Under the pieces are notes generated by a model that was not told the DNA's origin, did no database searches, and saw nothing but the letters and a program-made list of their open reading frames with translations. Both the position numbers and the translations under genes were made by a program. Below are positions 39,301 to 49,824 of a DNA stretch of 64,000 nucleotides, in pieces. Positions within the stretch are counted from its first letter, which is position 1; the number at the start of each line of letters is the position of its first letter. The DNA lies in NCBI GenBank assembly GCA_963932145.1, contig OZ010581.1, forward strand, positions 86,794,912 to 86,858,911. Reading direction: 5' to 3'. Source of the stretch: Acanthosepion lycidas. Its lineage: Eukaryota; Mollusca; Cephalopoda; Sepiida; Sepiidae.

Positions 39301-42300
39301 CTAAGGCGGGAAAAGATTCTTCAGCAGAAAGGTCCTGGAAAATAGTCTACTTGTGCAAAAGTGTATCTTTATTTTGGAACTGGTAAATTTCGGCAGAGAA
39401 GGAACATGAGATGTAGGTTTCTTCGGATCCTCATTAACTCGCGGAGTAGTCTGAGTAGTATGAGATGCCGTTGCTTCCAAAAATGCAGGTTTCAACCGAT
39501 CTATTGACACGTTGTCGGTGTGAACACCTTTCTGTACTTGGAAATATTTATCAGTGCGTTTGAGAACGCGATACGGCCCAATATAAGCCGGAGTGATAGG
39601 CCGCCTGACAGCGTCATTGCGAATAAATACAAAATCACAATCTTATAAGGTAAATATATATTAACCGGGCAGTGCCGCGGTGGTGTGTAACTCAAGTTGG
39701 CCATTTTAAGGCGCAAGTCCTGGACAAAGGAAGAAGAAACTGGAGATGTATCTACAGACGGTGAAAAATACTGTCCAGGTAATGACAGTGACGTACCAAA
39801 AACGAGTTCTGCTGGTGAGCATTTTAAATTGTCCTTGAGAATGTTTCTCAGTGAAAGAAGAATAAGGGGTAGTTCATCAACCCAATTATTATTGTCATGC
39901 TTCGTTGACAGCGAAGCCTTGATGGTACGATGGAATCGTTCCACCAATCCGTTAGCACACGGGTGGTATGCTGTGGTACGTATATGCTTAGCTCCAAGAA
40001 GTTCAGTGAATTCCTTAAACAGACATGACTGGAACTGTGCTCCTCTGTCGGTAGTAACTACTTTGGGAGTCCCAAAAATTGAAATCCAATCACGTAGAAA
40101 TGTTTTTGCGACGGTTACCGCAGTGGTATCTTTAATAGGGATGGTAGTAGGCCATCGAGAAAAACGATCGACTATCGTCAAAAGGTAAGGATAACCTTGG
40201 CAAGTTGGTAGAGGCCCAACTAAATCGAGATGCATATTAGTAAAACGAGTATCAGGCTCGCTGAAGGTACCCACAGGAGATTTCGTGTGTCTATGTACTT
40301 TACATTTCTGGCATTGTAGACACGTAGTGACCCATTCACGAATCTGGACGTTCATATTCGGCCAAACAAAACGGTCAGAAATCAAATTAAAGGTGGCTCT
40401 CTTGCTAGGATGTGAGAGTCCGTGCAAGTGGTCAAAAACCTGTCTGCGAAGAGACGGAGGGACATAAGGTCTCGGGATGTTGGACTTGACATCGCAGTAT
40501 AGGACATTGTTGCTAAAAGGAGCTGGACATTTCTGAAGTTCCAAAGAAGTGTCAGATAACACATGCTTCAGAGTTATGTCCGCCTCCTGTTCGTCGGCGA
40601 TCAAGTCCTGACTGAGCGCATCAGCGTGCACGACGAACATCTCTGTTCGAGAAAGGGGATCGGCGACAGTGTTATCTGCACCCTTACTGTACCTAATATC
40701 AGTGGTGAATTGGGAGATGTAGTCCAGATATCTGATCTCTCTCGAAGTGTATTTATCCGAATTAGTAGACATAATGGAAGTTAAAGGCTTGTGGTCTGTA
40801 AAGATGACGAAAGACCTACCTTCGAGGAGATGTCTGAAATGCTTAACAGCGCGAAAGATAGCTAATAGTTCACGCGAGAAGGTACTATAGCGTGACTGTG
40901 CAGGAGAAAGCTTAGCAGAAAAGAATGCTATGGGTCTACGTTGAGTGGCACGAACTTGTTCGATGACTGCGCCTATCGTGGATTCACTGGCGTCGGTGGT
41001 CAGGTAAATGTCTGACTGAGGGTCGTCCTCTAAGAAACTAAGCTTAGAAAAGTTGCCTAGAGCGGTTTTAGCTGCTCGAAAGGCATCCAAAGCTTCACTC
41101 TCCAGTGCTATCGGTTTATTTTTTTTCTGTAAGAGGTTTGTAAGAGGAGACAGAATATTAGAACAATTGGGAATAAATCTTCGGTAGAAGTTAATCATTC
41201 TAATAAAACGTCTCAACTGCTTAATGGAAACAGGGACGAGAAATTCAGCGATAGCTTTATTTTATCGGAAACAGGAGAGATTCCGTTAGCATCAATATGA
41301 TGGCCTAAAAACTCCATGTCATTCGATCCAAATACACATTTGTCAAGGTTCAGACAGAAACCATAGTGAGACAAACGTTGAAAAACTTCGTTTAAATGAC
41401 GCTTATGAGAGGCAGCGTCCTCACTAGCTATTAAAATATCGTCGATATAGTCAAAGACGAAGGGGAGTCCACGCAGGAATTCGTCCATAAGACGCTGAAA
41501 GGTCTGTGCCGCGTTGCATAGGCCGAAGGGCATTTTTAAGAATTCAAACAAACCAAAGGGCGTGGTGACAGCCGTCTTTGGGATATCAACAGCAGTTACC
41601 GGTACCTGATAATATGCTTTTGCGAGATCTATCTTAGTAAAAATCTTCGCACGTTGTAAGCCGGAAGCGAAATCGTGGATATGGGGAATCGGATAGCGAT
41701 CCCGGATAGTGACGGAATTCAACTTCCTGTAATCCACGCAAATTCGAAAATCATCCTTTCCCGGCTTAGGTACCAAGTGCAGGGGAGAAGCGTAGGGGCT
41801 GTCGGATGGACGAATAACACCATCTCGTAACAAGTCGTCGAATGCTTTCTTAGCGAATTTCAACCTAAGAGGTGCTAAACGACGAGGACGGGAAAAGGCA
41901 GGTTGACCAGTGGTCTTAATAAAATGCTGTGTCTGGTGTCTGGTTGAATCAATAGACCCAGCAGGACGCAGGAGGTCCTGGTACTGATTCAAAATGTCCA
42001 AATACTCCTTACTATGGCAAGTTGCCACGGTGATGCCAGTAGTGGTATGTTTGGAGTAGGTTCCAACAACACATAGATTAGTCAGGTTATCCGTTAAAGA
42101 ATGGTTGTTCATTCGAACGGCAAGATCAAAGTGTGCCAGAAAATCGGCACCTAATATTGGCATCTGAACATCAGCAATCGTGAAATTCCAGATAAAATCC
42201 CGACGCATTCCTATATTTAAGGTAAGGGACTTAGTACCGTAGGTGTTTATGCAGGAGCCATTCGCTGCTTGCAAGCGAAGCTGATATGGCTTTAGACCTG

Positions 42301-42451
42301 ATTTATTACTAACTGGTAACACACTGATGGCAGCGCTGGTGTCAACCAAAAAACGTAAATTATTACGTGTGTCCAACACGTAGAAAAGTTTCGGTGAAGG
42401 AGCCTTGCCAGCAAGATTAGTCGCTCTCACTTGCTGGCGGTCTCGTTTCCC
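39301..42451 (-). pseudogene. pol: CsRn1-type Pol polyprotein, broken by two frameshifts
   Basis: Domains in order from 42451. Protease is at ~42350 (FLVDTSAAISVLP; DTSA instead of the usual DTGA) with ILGADFL downstream. RT has FRICVDYRKLN, KIDLAKAYYQVPV and the catalytic DYIDDILIAS. A frameshift at ~41262 moves the frame. RNase H has YLTTDAS, SRELLAI, FTDHKPL and VADPLSR. Integrase has an H-H-C-C zinc site (HLHGLSHP...CLQCQKCK), HLDLVGPL, TTDRGAQFQS and NGLVERFHR, with 35 residues between the last Asp and Glu (DD35E). A second frameshift near 39640 separates the C-terminal tail (SIDRLKPAFLE). Pol enters in the -1 frame relative to Gag at a GGGAAAC heptamer. Confidence 0.9.
42407..42451 (-). 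promoter_or_regulatory. Candidate -1 ribosomal frameshift signal at the gag-pol junction
   Basis: On minus, GGGAAAC (42445-42451) lies in the Gag frame as G GGA AAC, the X XXY YYZ register. Six bases later GCCAGCAAG (42430-42438) pairs perfectly with CTTGCTGGC (42407-42415) across a 14-nt loop that begins with the gag stop TGA (42427-42429). Pol continues in the -1 frame. G GGA AAC is an established slippery heptamer in several retroviruses. Use here is inference. Confidence 0.75.
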
Positions 42452-43228
42452 GCGACCACAGCATAATTGCACGGCTTAGTGCAGCGACGTGCTAAAGGAC
42501 CAAATCTACGGTGATAATAGCACATAGTAGAAGAAGGGGTCTCGGCTAGACGAACGTGGTCGACTCCTAAAACGACAGCGGGAAGGAAAACGGTTTCGAC
42601 CACGTTTTTTTAGAGCAAATGTCAGGTCTCTAACTTGCTGTTGTAGATCTTCCACAGCTCTCTAACTTGCTGTTGTAGATCTTCCACAGCTCTCTCCAAG
42701 GACCTGTGGTGACTGGATGCTTCAGCACTGTGTACTGGTGTCGTTTGGTGATCCAGTTGGGAGAAAATACGATCGGCGGCGTCCGCTAACTGGTTGAGTG
42801 GGGTGTTGTCTGACATGGGCGCCAAAATTTGGCTTTTCAAAATAGGGTCAGCCATAATGTTTTTACCCAGACGACTTTTCATGAAACGTAAAAGTTGCAA
42901 AGGGGTTTTACCATCACGAGTTAAGTCGCTAAATAACTCTCGAATAAGCGATTCTCCTTAGAATGGCCTCCTTCAATTGGGTGTAAGGTTCAACCTCCGG
43001 TACGGCTTCCAAGAAATCGGACACTTCATCCACAATGGTGGGTGGTAAAGCTGATACCACGTGCCCAAACTTCGTCTTCTGGTCTGAGATTTTTCTAACG
43101 ATAAAAATGGCTTCCATTTGGAGAAACCAGTTCTTAATATTCCCTTCGTAAAAGGGGGGAAAGGGAGCAACGGCGGCGGCCATGCTCGACAACTCTCCAG
43201 CTTCACCAGACGTCATTCCTACTACCAA
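42427..43228 (-). pseudogene. gag: CsRn1-type Gag, broken by indels and a 32-bp duplication
   Basis: Starts MVVGMTSGEAGELSS at 43228, with FYEGNIKNWFLQMEAIF and FGHVVSALPP, matching the opening of the second element's Gag (NVQVWFAQLTAIFNAKRI, YAYVVEKLP). A frameshift lies near 42955. The middle part (LLRFMKSRLGKNIM) is in another frame. A 32-bp tandem duplication at 42627-42690 breaks it again, and one more indel lies before the knuckle. The knuckle (42469-42522) reads CYYHRRFGPLARRCTKPC, an intact C-x2-H-x9-C-x3-C (CHCC) motif rather than the usual CCHC, which is diagnostic of CsRn1-like Gags. Gag would package the element RNA. Confidence 0.85.
42627..42690 (-). repeat. 32-bp tandem duplication inside gag
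   Basis: TCTCTAACTTGCTGTTGTAG then ATCTTCCACAGC appears twice back to back with no differences. 32 is not a multiple of three, so it shifts the Gag frame. Confidence 0.95.
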
Positions 43229-43280
43229 ATTTAATGCATGTTTACAGTCGAGTCACTAATCTTATAGCTTAATACAATGT

Positions 43281-43391
43281 GATCACGTCGGGTATGATCA
43301 CGTCGGCAGGGTCACCAATTTATGTTGTTCGCAAGACGAGGTCATCATTTATGTTGTATGTTATGTTGTTCGCACGTATAATCACGTCGGG
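43281..43391 (-). promoter_or_regulatory. Primer binding site matching tRNA-Trp, with nearby partial copies
   Basis: On plus, ATCACGTCGGCAGGGTCACCA (from 43297) resembles the 3' end of tRNA-Trp (ATCACGTCGGGGTCA plus CCA) with two extra bases. Two more partial copies (ATCACGTCGGGTAT) lie at ~43282 and ~43381. TGTTGTTCGC follows at 43323 and GTTGTTCGCA recurs at ~43367. Confidence 0.7.
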
Positions 43392-45477
43392 TATGGCCAA
43401 TTTTGCACGATTCCTCACTTAATTAGCTATTATATTTCTATAACTTTTCAAATGCTGAATGTATAACTAATTCTAATTTATATTTTCCCATCTTTACACT
43501 ATATTAATTTGATCGTATAAATTGTCTCCTGCTTTGTCACCCATGAAATAAAAATAATTGTTTGTACGGAAAATAAGGATCTACGTACATCAAAACATCT
43601 TTAAATTAAGTAGCAGCAGACAAATTATCGTTGAATTATTAAAAGGTAAACTTAAACATTAATTCAATACTTAAATACTACGGTCAATTTTGATTTCTGT
43701 AGTTTATTGATGCCTATCGCATCTACTCCTCCCTAGCTATTGTGATGATGGCCAAACTAAGAGTTCTCTACAGAAGCTTGTTTAAATGTCGCCCGATAGG
43801 GCGGCTTTTAAGCTATCTTAAATTTTTTGCTAGCTTAAAATTTTAAGCTAGCTGCAATTTTTGATACAAAAGGAGAATAAGAGTTACTCTCCTTGAACAT
43901 GAAAGCAACAATAATAGCTACTATAATATATTAATATATATTTTTAACCTCGCATAATCCAGCAATTCTGAATCTGAGTTCAACAAAAATCGTTGCCTGT
44001 GCCTAATTTTTCTAGGGCTTTTGAATGAACTATGAATCATTGAAATCGGACCAGTGGGAACGGAGTAGTTGCTTGGACACACACACATGCATAAAAACAT
44101 ACACATACACTGTACTTTATATATAAGATTAATGTACTTACTGGCTTCGGGCCATAAAATTGTCAATGTAATTGGCTCATTTGATAAAGGTATTGGCTCT
44201 TTGGCTAAACACAGGTCGCCTTCAGAATGTAGGAAACTATTTCTCTTCAAAGCGTCATTTTCTTTAGATAATAGAGTTTGCCTTCTCCACGCTTGCCTTT
44301 TCCGCGCCCAACAAAATGAGAATACTCATTTTTTTAATATATAGAAGCACAATTAGTTATTAAATAATTAAGAAGGGAAATCAATATGGCGATCTGTTCA
44401 TCATTAAAAATGATTTATTTATTACACTAGTCATCCGTGTCAGCCAGTGCGCTTTCGACGCTTCCTTTAGTCACCGCCTTTTAAATGACTCATTGTTTAT
44501 TGTCATATTTAGAAATGCTAGTGTACATACGTTTGATATACGTCATCAAGTTAATATTAGGATCCTGGTAATGGCCTGATTTCCCTTCCAATATCAAATT
44601 TCGTTGGCAGAAAATAAATCCAATTTTTTCGCTGGGTAAGAAGAGGGGACAATTAGTGCAATTTAGAACCTGAAAACAATCCTATTTATTCATAAACTAC
44701 TAAGCCCAGCGCAATAAAACCTTTTATATGTTGAGATACTATTTAAAAAAAAATCCGATTTCTACTGCATTACTTCAGATGTAAATCTGGAGAGACAACA
44801 GAGTAGTTGGAAAGTAATAAATTGGATTTTTATAGCATTCGGGTTAGCATCAAAGAATACACAATACTTCACACAGTATGGTTAAACTATATGGGTTAAA
44901 GACTATAAAATTTTCAAACACTATGAAACTTGCGTTATCAAGTCAGTGAAAGTAATTGAAACTAAAACCTGTTGGTAACTGAAAATTGTTATCATTGATA
45001 ACGGAGTTTGAATATAAATCAGTTGATTTGACTTTAGATTATTTGTCAGATGAGCCATAGCGTATAATTTATATATATTCATATATAAGTAATGATAAGG
45101 ATAATACTTGAGAGACTGAATTAGAGCCGGTAAAATGGAGGTTGAATATTGATATATGAATATCTATAATTACATACAATTTCAGATGCAACTAAATATT
45201 GTTATAATCTCAACATAAGTGTACTGCGAGCATGCCTATTGTATCAAAACTTTGTCTCAGATTAACTCCTTTGAGGATTTTCATTGGGTAACCCACTACT
45301 CTGTGTCAGGCTAAGCTAAGCTTATTAAATATAAAAGGTCTCGTATTCATAATATTTCGGTCATCCCACCTTCTTCTGACGCTTGTCGTATTTGTTAACT
45401 ATCCAGAAATTTTGAATATTATTAAAATGACAGAAAAACAATATTGATTAAATACGTGTAGTTATCTGGTGATTGTA
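43392..45477. other. Gene-free stretch
   Basis: If a 5' LTR of the preceding element existed it should start near 43323, but no counterpart was found. No gene recognised. Confidence 0.45.
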
Positions 45478-45504
45478 TTAGGTTGTCCCAAAAGTTCGTA
45501 AACA
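45478..45504 (+). repeat. Mariner terminal inverted repeat
   Basis: TTAGGTTGTCCCAAAAGTTC then GTAAAC, a standard mariner end; its partner is missing. Confidence 0.85.
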
Positions 45505-46222
45505 CTTGCAAAAAATTGAAATTTTACTCGCCAAGTAATAACAAAAACAACAAAAATTATTCCTCAAAATAAAGACCATTATTCTCCAAGACTTTCTGCC
45601 ATCGATCTGCAAGCTTTCGAATCAAAGAATTCTTGACACGCTTCCTCGACTTCATCAAACGAGTCGAATCGGCGGCCCTTCAGAAAGTGTTGCATTGAGC
45701 GGAAAAGGCTGTAATCTGATGGAGCACAGTCAGGACTGTAGGCTGGATGTGGCAGAACCTCAACGCCGTCCAGCTCTTCAAACTTGTCTTTGGTCTTCCT
45801 GGCGGTGTGTGGCTTGGCATTGTCCTGCTGCATCAAAGCGCGCTTTCGGTGGATCAGGTACTTTTGCTTCAACTTTTCGTAGACCCGCTCCAGTTGCTGA
45901 CAGTAAAGTTCGGCACTGATGGCACGACCATTCGGAATCAACTCAAAATGCACGATTCCTCCAAAGTTTCACCAAACGCACAACATGACTTTCTTGCCGA
46001 ATCGATCTTGTTTTGGAACCGACGGTGTCTCTTGCCCTTTCTGAACCCATCGCTTGTCTCGATTGTGCTGGACCAGATAGATCCATTTCTCGTCCGATGT
46101 CAAAATGCGCTTCCAAAAACGCTCGTCCAATGGATTGCTGAGTAATTGACGGCAAATTTCAACTCGTCTGTTGGCTTGTGCTTCGGTGAGTTCGTGCGGA
46201 TCTTGGCGCGGCTTTTTGTGAA
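45478..46222 (-). pseudogene. Mariner transposase, C-terminal two thirds with one end
   Basis: From 46222 on minus: KPRQDPHELTEAQANRR and VEICRQLLSNPLDERFWKRI, then LTSDEKWIYLVQHNRDKRW (first Asp), then a TGA at 45969-45971 replacing the second Trp of the usual CVWWNF motif. HFELIPNGRAISAELYCQQL follows, then MQQDNAKPHTA (second Asp), HPAYSPDCAPSDYSLFRSMQ (third Asp; DD34D) and DSFDEVEEACQEFF. The N-terminal DNA-binding half and right-hand terminal repeat are absent. The left terminal repeat TTAGGTTGTCCCAAAAGTTC is present at 45478. Confidence 0.92.
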
Positions 46223-46383
46223 CAAAATCAAGATATGTTATATTTTACTTTTATTTATCTGTTTAATGGCTAGCGTTGTTTTTTGTTTTGTTTTCTTTGG
46301 GTTGTCCTTAGTTATTTATTATTGAAGTTTTCCCTTTGTAAAGGACTCTTTATGCTTTTATCTATTTTAATTTATGTTAATTA
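46223..46383. other. Short gap between mariner fragment and the TIR element
   Basis: T-rich sequence without recognised content; ends in the TA target site of the next element. Confidence 0.5.
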
Positions 46384-46410
46384 GGTATGTTCATGAGATC
46401 GCTAAAAAAA
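46384..46410 (+). repeat. 27-bp terminal inverted repeat, left
   Basis: Exact match to the reverse complement of 47934-47960. Confidence 0.95.
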
Positions 46411-47456
46411 GCGCATAGTCTGATGAAAAAGACGTCAAACTCGACGAAAACAAAATTTTATCGCCAAAATGTTTATGTTACTATTAAGAGTAAAGAACAA
46501 AGTAATTTTTAATTATTTTAAAAAAATTATCTGTCTTTATTACAACATTCTAACTTTCCATTGAAAAACTTGTTTCTCGTCATCACCGGAAGTTCCGTAA
46601 AAATAACATTGCGAATTTTTTGTCCATTTTTTTCTTATGGCACACATTAATTTTGAAAATCTTGCAAAAATAGAAATAATTGTCAGATTTTAATGAAACT
46701 TCCAGAAACTATTCAGGAATGATGGAAATTGTTATAAATATGTTATTGTTTTTAAAAGTCATTATAAAAATATATTTTTTATATATATATATATATTACA
46801 CCCCCATAAATAAATTAATAAAAAACTATAAAAGTTTATGGACGAAGCACGCAGGTCATTATAGTTACAAACACAAGGCTTTGAGGAAAGTAAATCATGT
46901 TTTATTTTTTTTTAAATCCGACCTCGTAAACCTAAATTCAGCTCTGAATTGTAACATACAAAACCCAATAAAACAAAGATACTATTTAATTTTAAATGCT
47001 TTTAGTTGCTTTTATTTGTTTTTATCAATATGCATAATATTGTCTGAAGGCAAAAAACTTTTTCGATGAAAAATGAATTTTTAAATGAATTAATTGTTAT
47101 TTAATAAATTATTTTATTATTTTTACATAAAGTTACTAAAAGTTGTTGAATATTCTAAAATTAATTGTACCGTTGAATCCTGTATATAATGCTTTTTTTA
47201 GGGGCCTGTATCTGTCCAGATTATAAATAGCACAAGGGTCTTACAGTCGACAAAACACTATTGAGAGTAATCTTACTGTTCTTTACCCTATGTGAGGGAA
47301 AGAAAAAGGTTAAATCAAATGTGCGGGGGCCCGTAAGAAACATGATACAATAAAAACATCACGTGACTTGATTTGTACGGCAGTGTTATCGGCCTTAACT
47401 AACGAGGTAAATAAGTTGTTAACGTAAAGATAAATTGTCACTTATGACCTTCCGTA

Positions 47457-47490
47457 CTATAAATTTCCGCATGTAATATGTCAGTGCGTG
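47457..47490 (+). promoter_or_regulatory. TATA plus initiator-like block inside the TIR element
   Basis: CTATAAATTT with GTCAGTGCG about 25 bp downstream. No clear ORF follows before the right end. Confidence 0.35.
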
Positions 47491-47933
47491 ATGAAAAACA
47501 GGCACTTGTCATTTGTCACTCAACACCGCAGTTCAGACCGGCTATCTCCCATTTGAAAAAACATGTTTTCATCACAGAAAATAAGCAATCTTTGTTTTAA
47601 AATATATTAAATAAACTTTATAATTTCTAATTTTTTAAAAATTATTTAAAAAAACATCATAATTGATTTTTTAAATAAATTTTAAACGGCAACATTCACT
47701 TTTGTAAACAAAAGTTAAAAAAACGGGAGATTATCGATTTTCTGTCAATTTTTCCAATTCAAAAAAATTGAAGATTTTTAACGAAAAATTTTGGACGTGC
47801 TAGAAATTATTAAAAAATCTAAAAAAATATTCAAAAAATACTTTGATCATTCCTCTTGATAATAACATTAACATTTAGACGATAAAAAATTATTTTAATC
47901 AAGTTTAAGGCCTTTTTTATGCATGGTATGCTA

Positions 47934-47960
47934 TTTTTTTAGCGATCTCATGAACATACC
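47934..47960 (-). repeat. 27-bp terminal inverted repeat, right
   Basis: Exact inverted copy of the left end. Confidence 0.95.
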
Positions 47961-47962
47961 TA

Positions 47963-48592
47963 TTGTTAATTATATTTAATTTTAATTTCTTTAATCTATT
48001 ATAATTTAATCTATAATTATTTTTTAACATATATGATTCTATCTAATCCTTTATATTTTAATCTATAATTCATCTATATCATCTTTTAATTTAATCTTAA
48101 ATCTAATCTGTTTTTATTAATCTATTTAATTTTTTCCCTTATATTGTAAAATTTTCTTTTGGGTTATTACCTTACAATCTTTAAAACTCTTCGTTTTCTT
48201 AACTCTAATGAGTTTATTTTCTAATGTAATTTTTTCCAATTTTAATTTTTTCCTATTTGAACAAGAGTTATCATTTTAAATATAGGTCATTGTTAATCTT
48301 CAACCATTTTAAACTTCTGCCAAGTATATGTTCTCTCTTCCTGTCTCCCTTCACTACTTTGGTGGTTTTTTTTCTATCTCTCTCTTAAAGACCTTTTCCC
48401 TTATTTACCGATACCTCCTCTGTTTTCCTCTCTCTTTTTTTTTCTTTATTTCTATCCTTTCTTTTTTAATTTTAAATTTTAAAAAACAGTTACGATTCAT
48501 TTTTTATCAAACGTTTTAATATTAAACAAGCTACAGGGAATTTATCCCGATGAGCGATATGGACATAAAAATTGAGTTTCATTTTTATGTAA

Positions 48593-48595
<3 letters not shown>
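47963..48595. other. Gene-free T-rich stretch
   Basis: Low-complexity runs of TTTAATCTAT-like sequence and CT-rich tracts. Confidence 0.5.
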
Positions 48596-48665
<70 letters not shown>

Positions 48666-48690
48666 GTGTGTGTTTGGGTGTGTACGTGTG
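48596..48690. repeat. (TA)n-(TG)n microsatellite
   Basis: About 65 bp of TA then an interrupted TG run. Confidence 0.95.
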
Positions 48691-48724
48691 TGTATGTATA
48701 ATAACATATACAACGGTGCCAAAG

Positions 48725-48929
48725 AAAAAAAGAATTACAAAAGGAGATAGCAAAATTTTATAAAAAGTCCCCGATGACTATGAAATTAAGGTGAAACATA
48801 GAAGCAAGAAACATTCCATGAATTAGTGATGACAAGGTTAATGTTCTGTGTATAAAAAAGAGGCATTTTTACCGACTAAAGATAATAAGTACGATTTTAA
48901 AAACAAGTCATCGTACAGATTATTGAAAC
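48725..48929 (+). pseudogene. Penelope-like RT, upstream part (split by an LTR element)
   Basis: Plus-strand pieces: KKVPDDYEIKV, EARNIP, DDKVNVLCIKK, then EAFLPTKDNKYDFKNKSSYR directly followed by LLK, where the LTR element begins. The last piece matches the KD-x-K-x-x-F-x-N-x-x-x-x-RL segment at the start of Penelope-like reverse transcriptase cores. A frameshift lies just before EAF and stops occur upstream. The frame resumes on the far side of the LTR element at 54784. The element's true 5' end is not visible; a TA microsatellite lies just upstream. Confidence 0.75.
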
Positions 48930-49778
48930 TGTAGTGGTGTTGACGGCATAAATCAACCCACACATTTTTTTTACTTTACCAATGTGTAAGAAAACAAAAA
49001 GCAAACAAGAGAAAGAACACAAAAAAAGAACTTTTCATAACAGGTACAATATTTATATTTATAAATGTCAACAGTTTTACATTAACTATTAACATAAGTT
49101 ACTTCCCTTTGACTGGGCTACAGTTTTTACTAATAAACATTTTTTATCGGAGCTCACAAAAAGCTGAATTATCTTGTTCAAAATGTTCAAAAGAGAGTTT
49201 AAAAATCTTGTAAAGCTGAAAATATATTGATAAACTTTTAGCTTTAAAAGAAGTTGGAGAATTTGGTGAGTGAGTTGTTTCGTTGAAATTGTAGCTTGAA
49301 TTTCAGTGAAGTTATTTCATGTTAAAGAACTTGAGGTTCTAACTTTGTACTTCGCTGCAGTAATGATTCAAGCGTCGTGAACTCGTTTAGCAAATTCAAG
49401 TCGTCGTAAATTCTCACTGACTGGGTTCGCTCGTACCATCAATTTATATGTTTTTTTAATCACGCGACAGGCTCCAATAAGCAGTGTTTTTTCGTCAGGT
49501 CAAAAACTAGGTTGACGTTATTCGGACGTAGTGGTGAGCAGCTAAATTGTTTTTTTAATATCTGTTAACCACTCAGAAAGCGCCTTATAAAACTCAGTCT
49601 GGAGCCTGATATGTTTTGTGTTGCTTATTGAGAACAATGCACGTGAAGATATCCGAGATAATTTTAATATTTATTGTCCAATGAGAAGTTCGGGTTTTCA
49701 GAAACATGTATGAAGATGTGATCCGCTTTTTTGCACGAAAATCGACATTGATGAAAAAGTGGTAGCGGACAGCTAAAA
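48930..49778 (-). repeat. 3' LTR
   Basis: Plus-strand start TGTAGTGGTGTTGACGGC, end GTGGTAGCGGACAGCTAAAA. Next to it inside lies CTCCACCCCC (GGGGGTGGAG on minus), a good polypurine tract. Confidence 0.93.
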
Positions 49779-49824
49779 TACTCCACCCCCAAATTGAAAG
49801 TTTGAAAAGAAAAAAAAAAAAATT

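Larger units (their letters stand above)
39301..43322 (-). mobile_element. Ty3/gypsy element, CsRn1 type, without recognised LTRs
   Basis: Gag and Pol (protease, RT, RNase H, integrase) are present in order on minus, with a tRNA-Trp-like primer site just before Gag. The CHCC Gag knuckle and the tRNA-Trp primer are known marks of the CsRn1 group. Coding lesions are few, but no LTR pair was found at the two ends. Confidence 0.88.
46384..47960. mobile_element. Non-autonomous DNA transposon with perfect 27-bp TIRs, 1577 bp
   Basis: GGTATGTTCATGAGATCGCT then AAAAAAA at 46384-46410 is repeated exactly in inverted form at 47934-47960. TA flanks both ends (46382-46383 and 47961-47962). The inverted similarity continues inward for about 150 bp at lower identity (TTTTATCGCCAAAATG against TTTTATCGTCTAAATG; TTACTATTAAGAG against TTATTATCAAGAG). 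No transposase is encoded; a 129-codon open frame at 46680-47069 has no recognisable motif. The TA duplication points to the Tc1/mariner superfamily. Confidence 0.88.

Noticed and set aside
39697..40784. Plus-strand open frames opposite gypsy Pol
   Set aside because: Shadow frames of integrase and RNase H on the minus strand.
46680..47069. 129-codon open frame inside the 1577-bp TIR element
   Set aside because: No transposase motif, strongly AT-driven composition (K, N, I, Y, F); probably chance.
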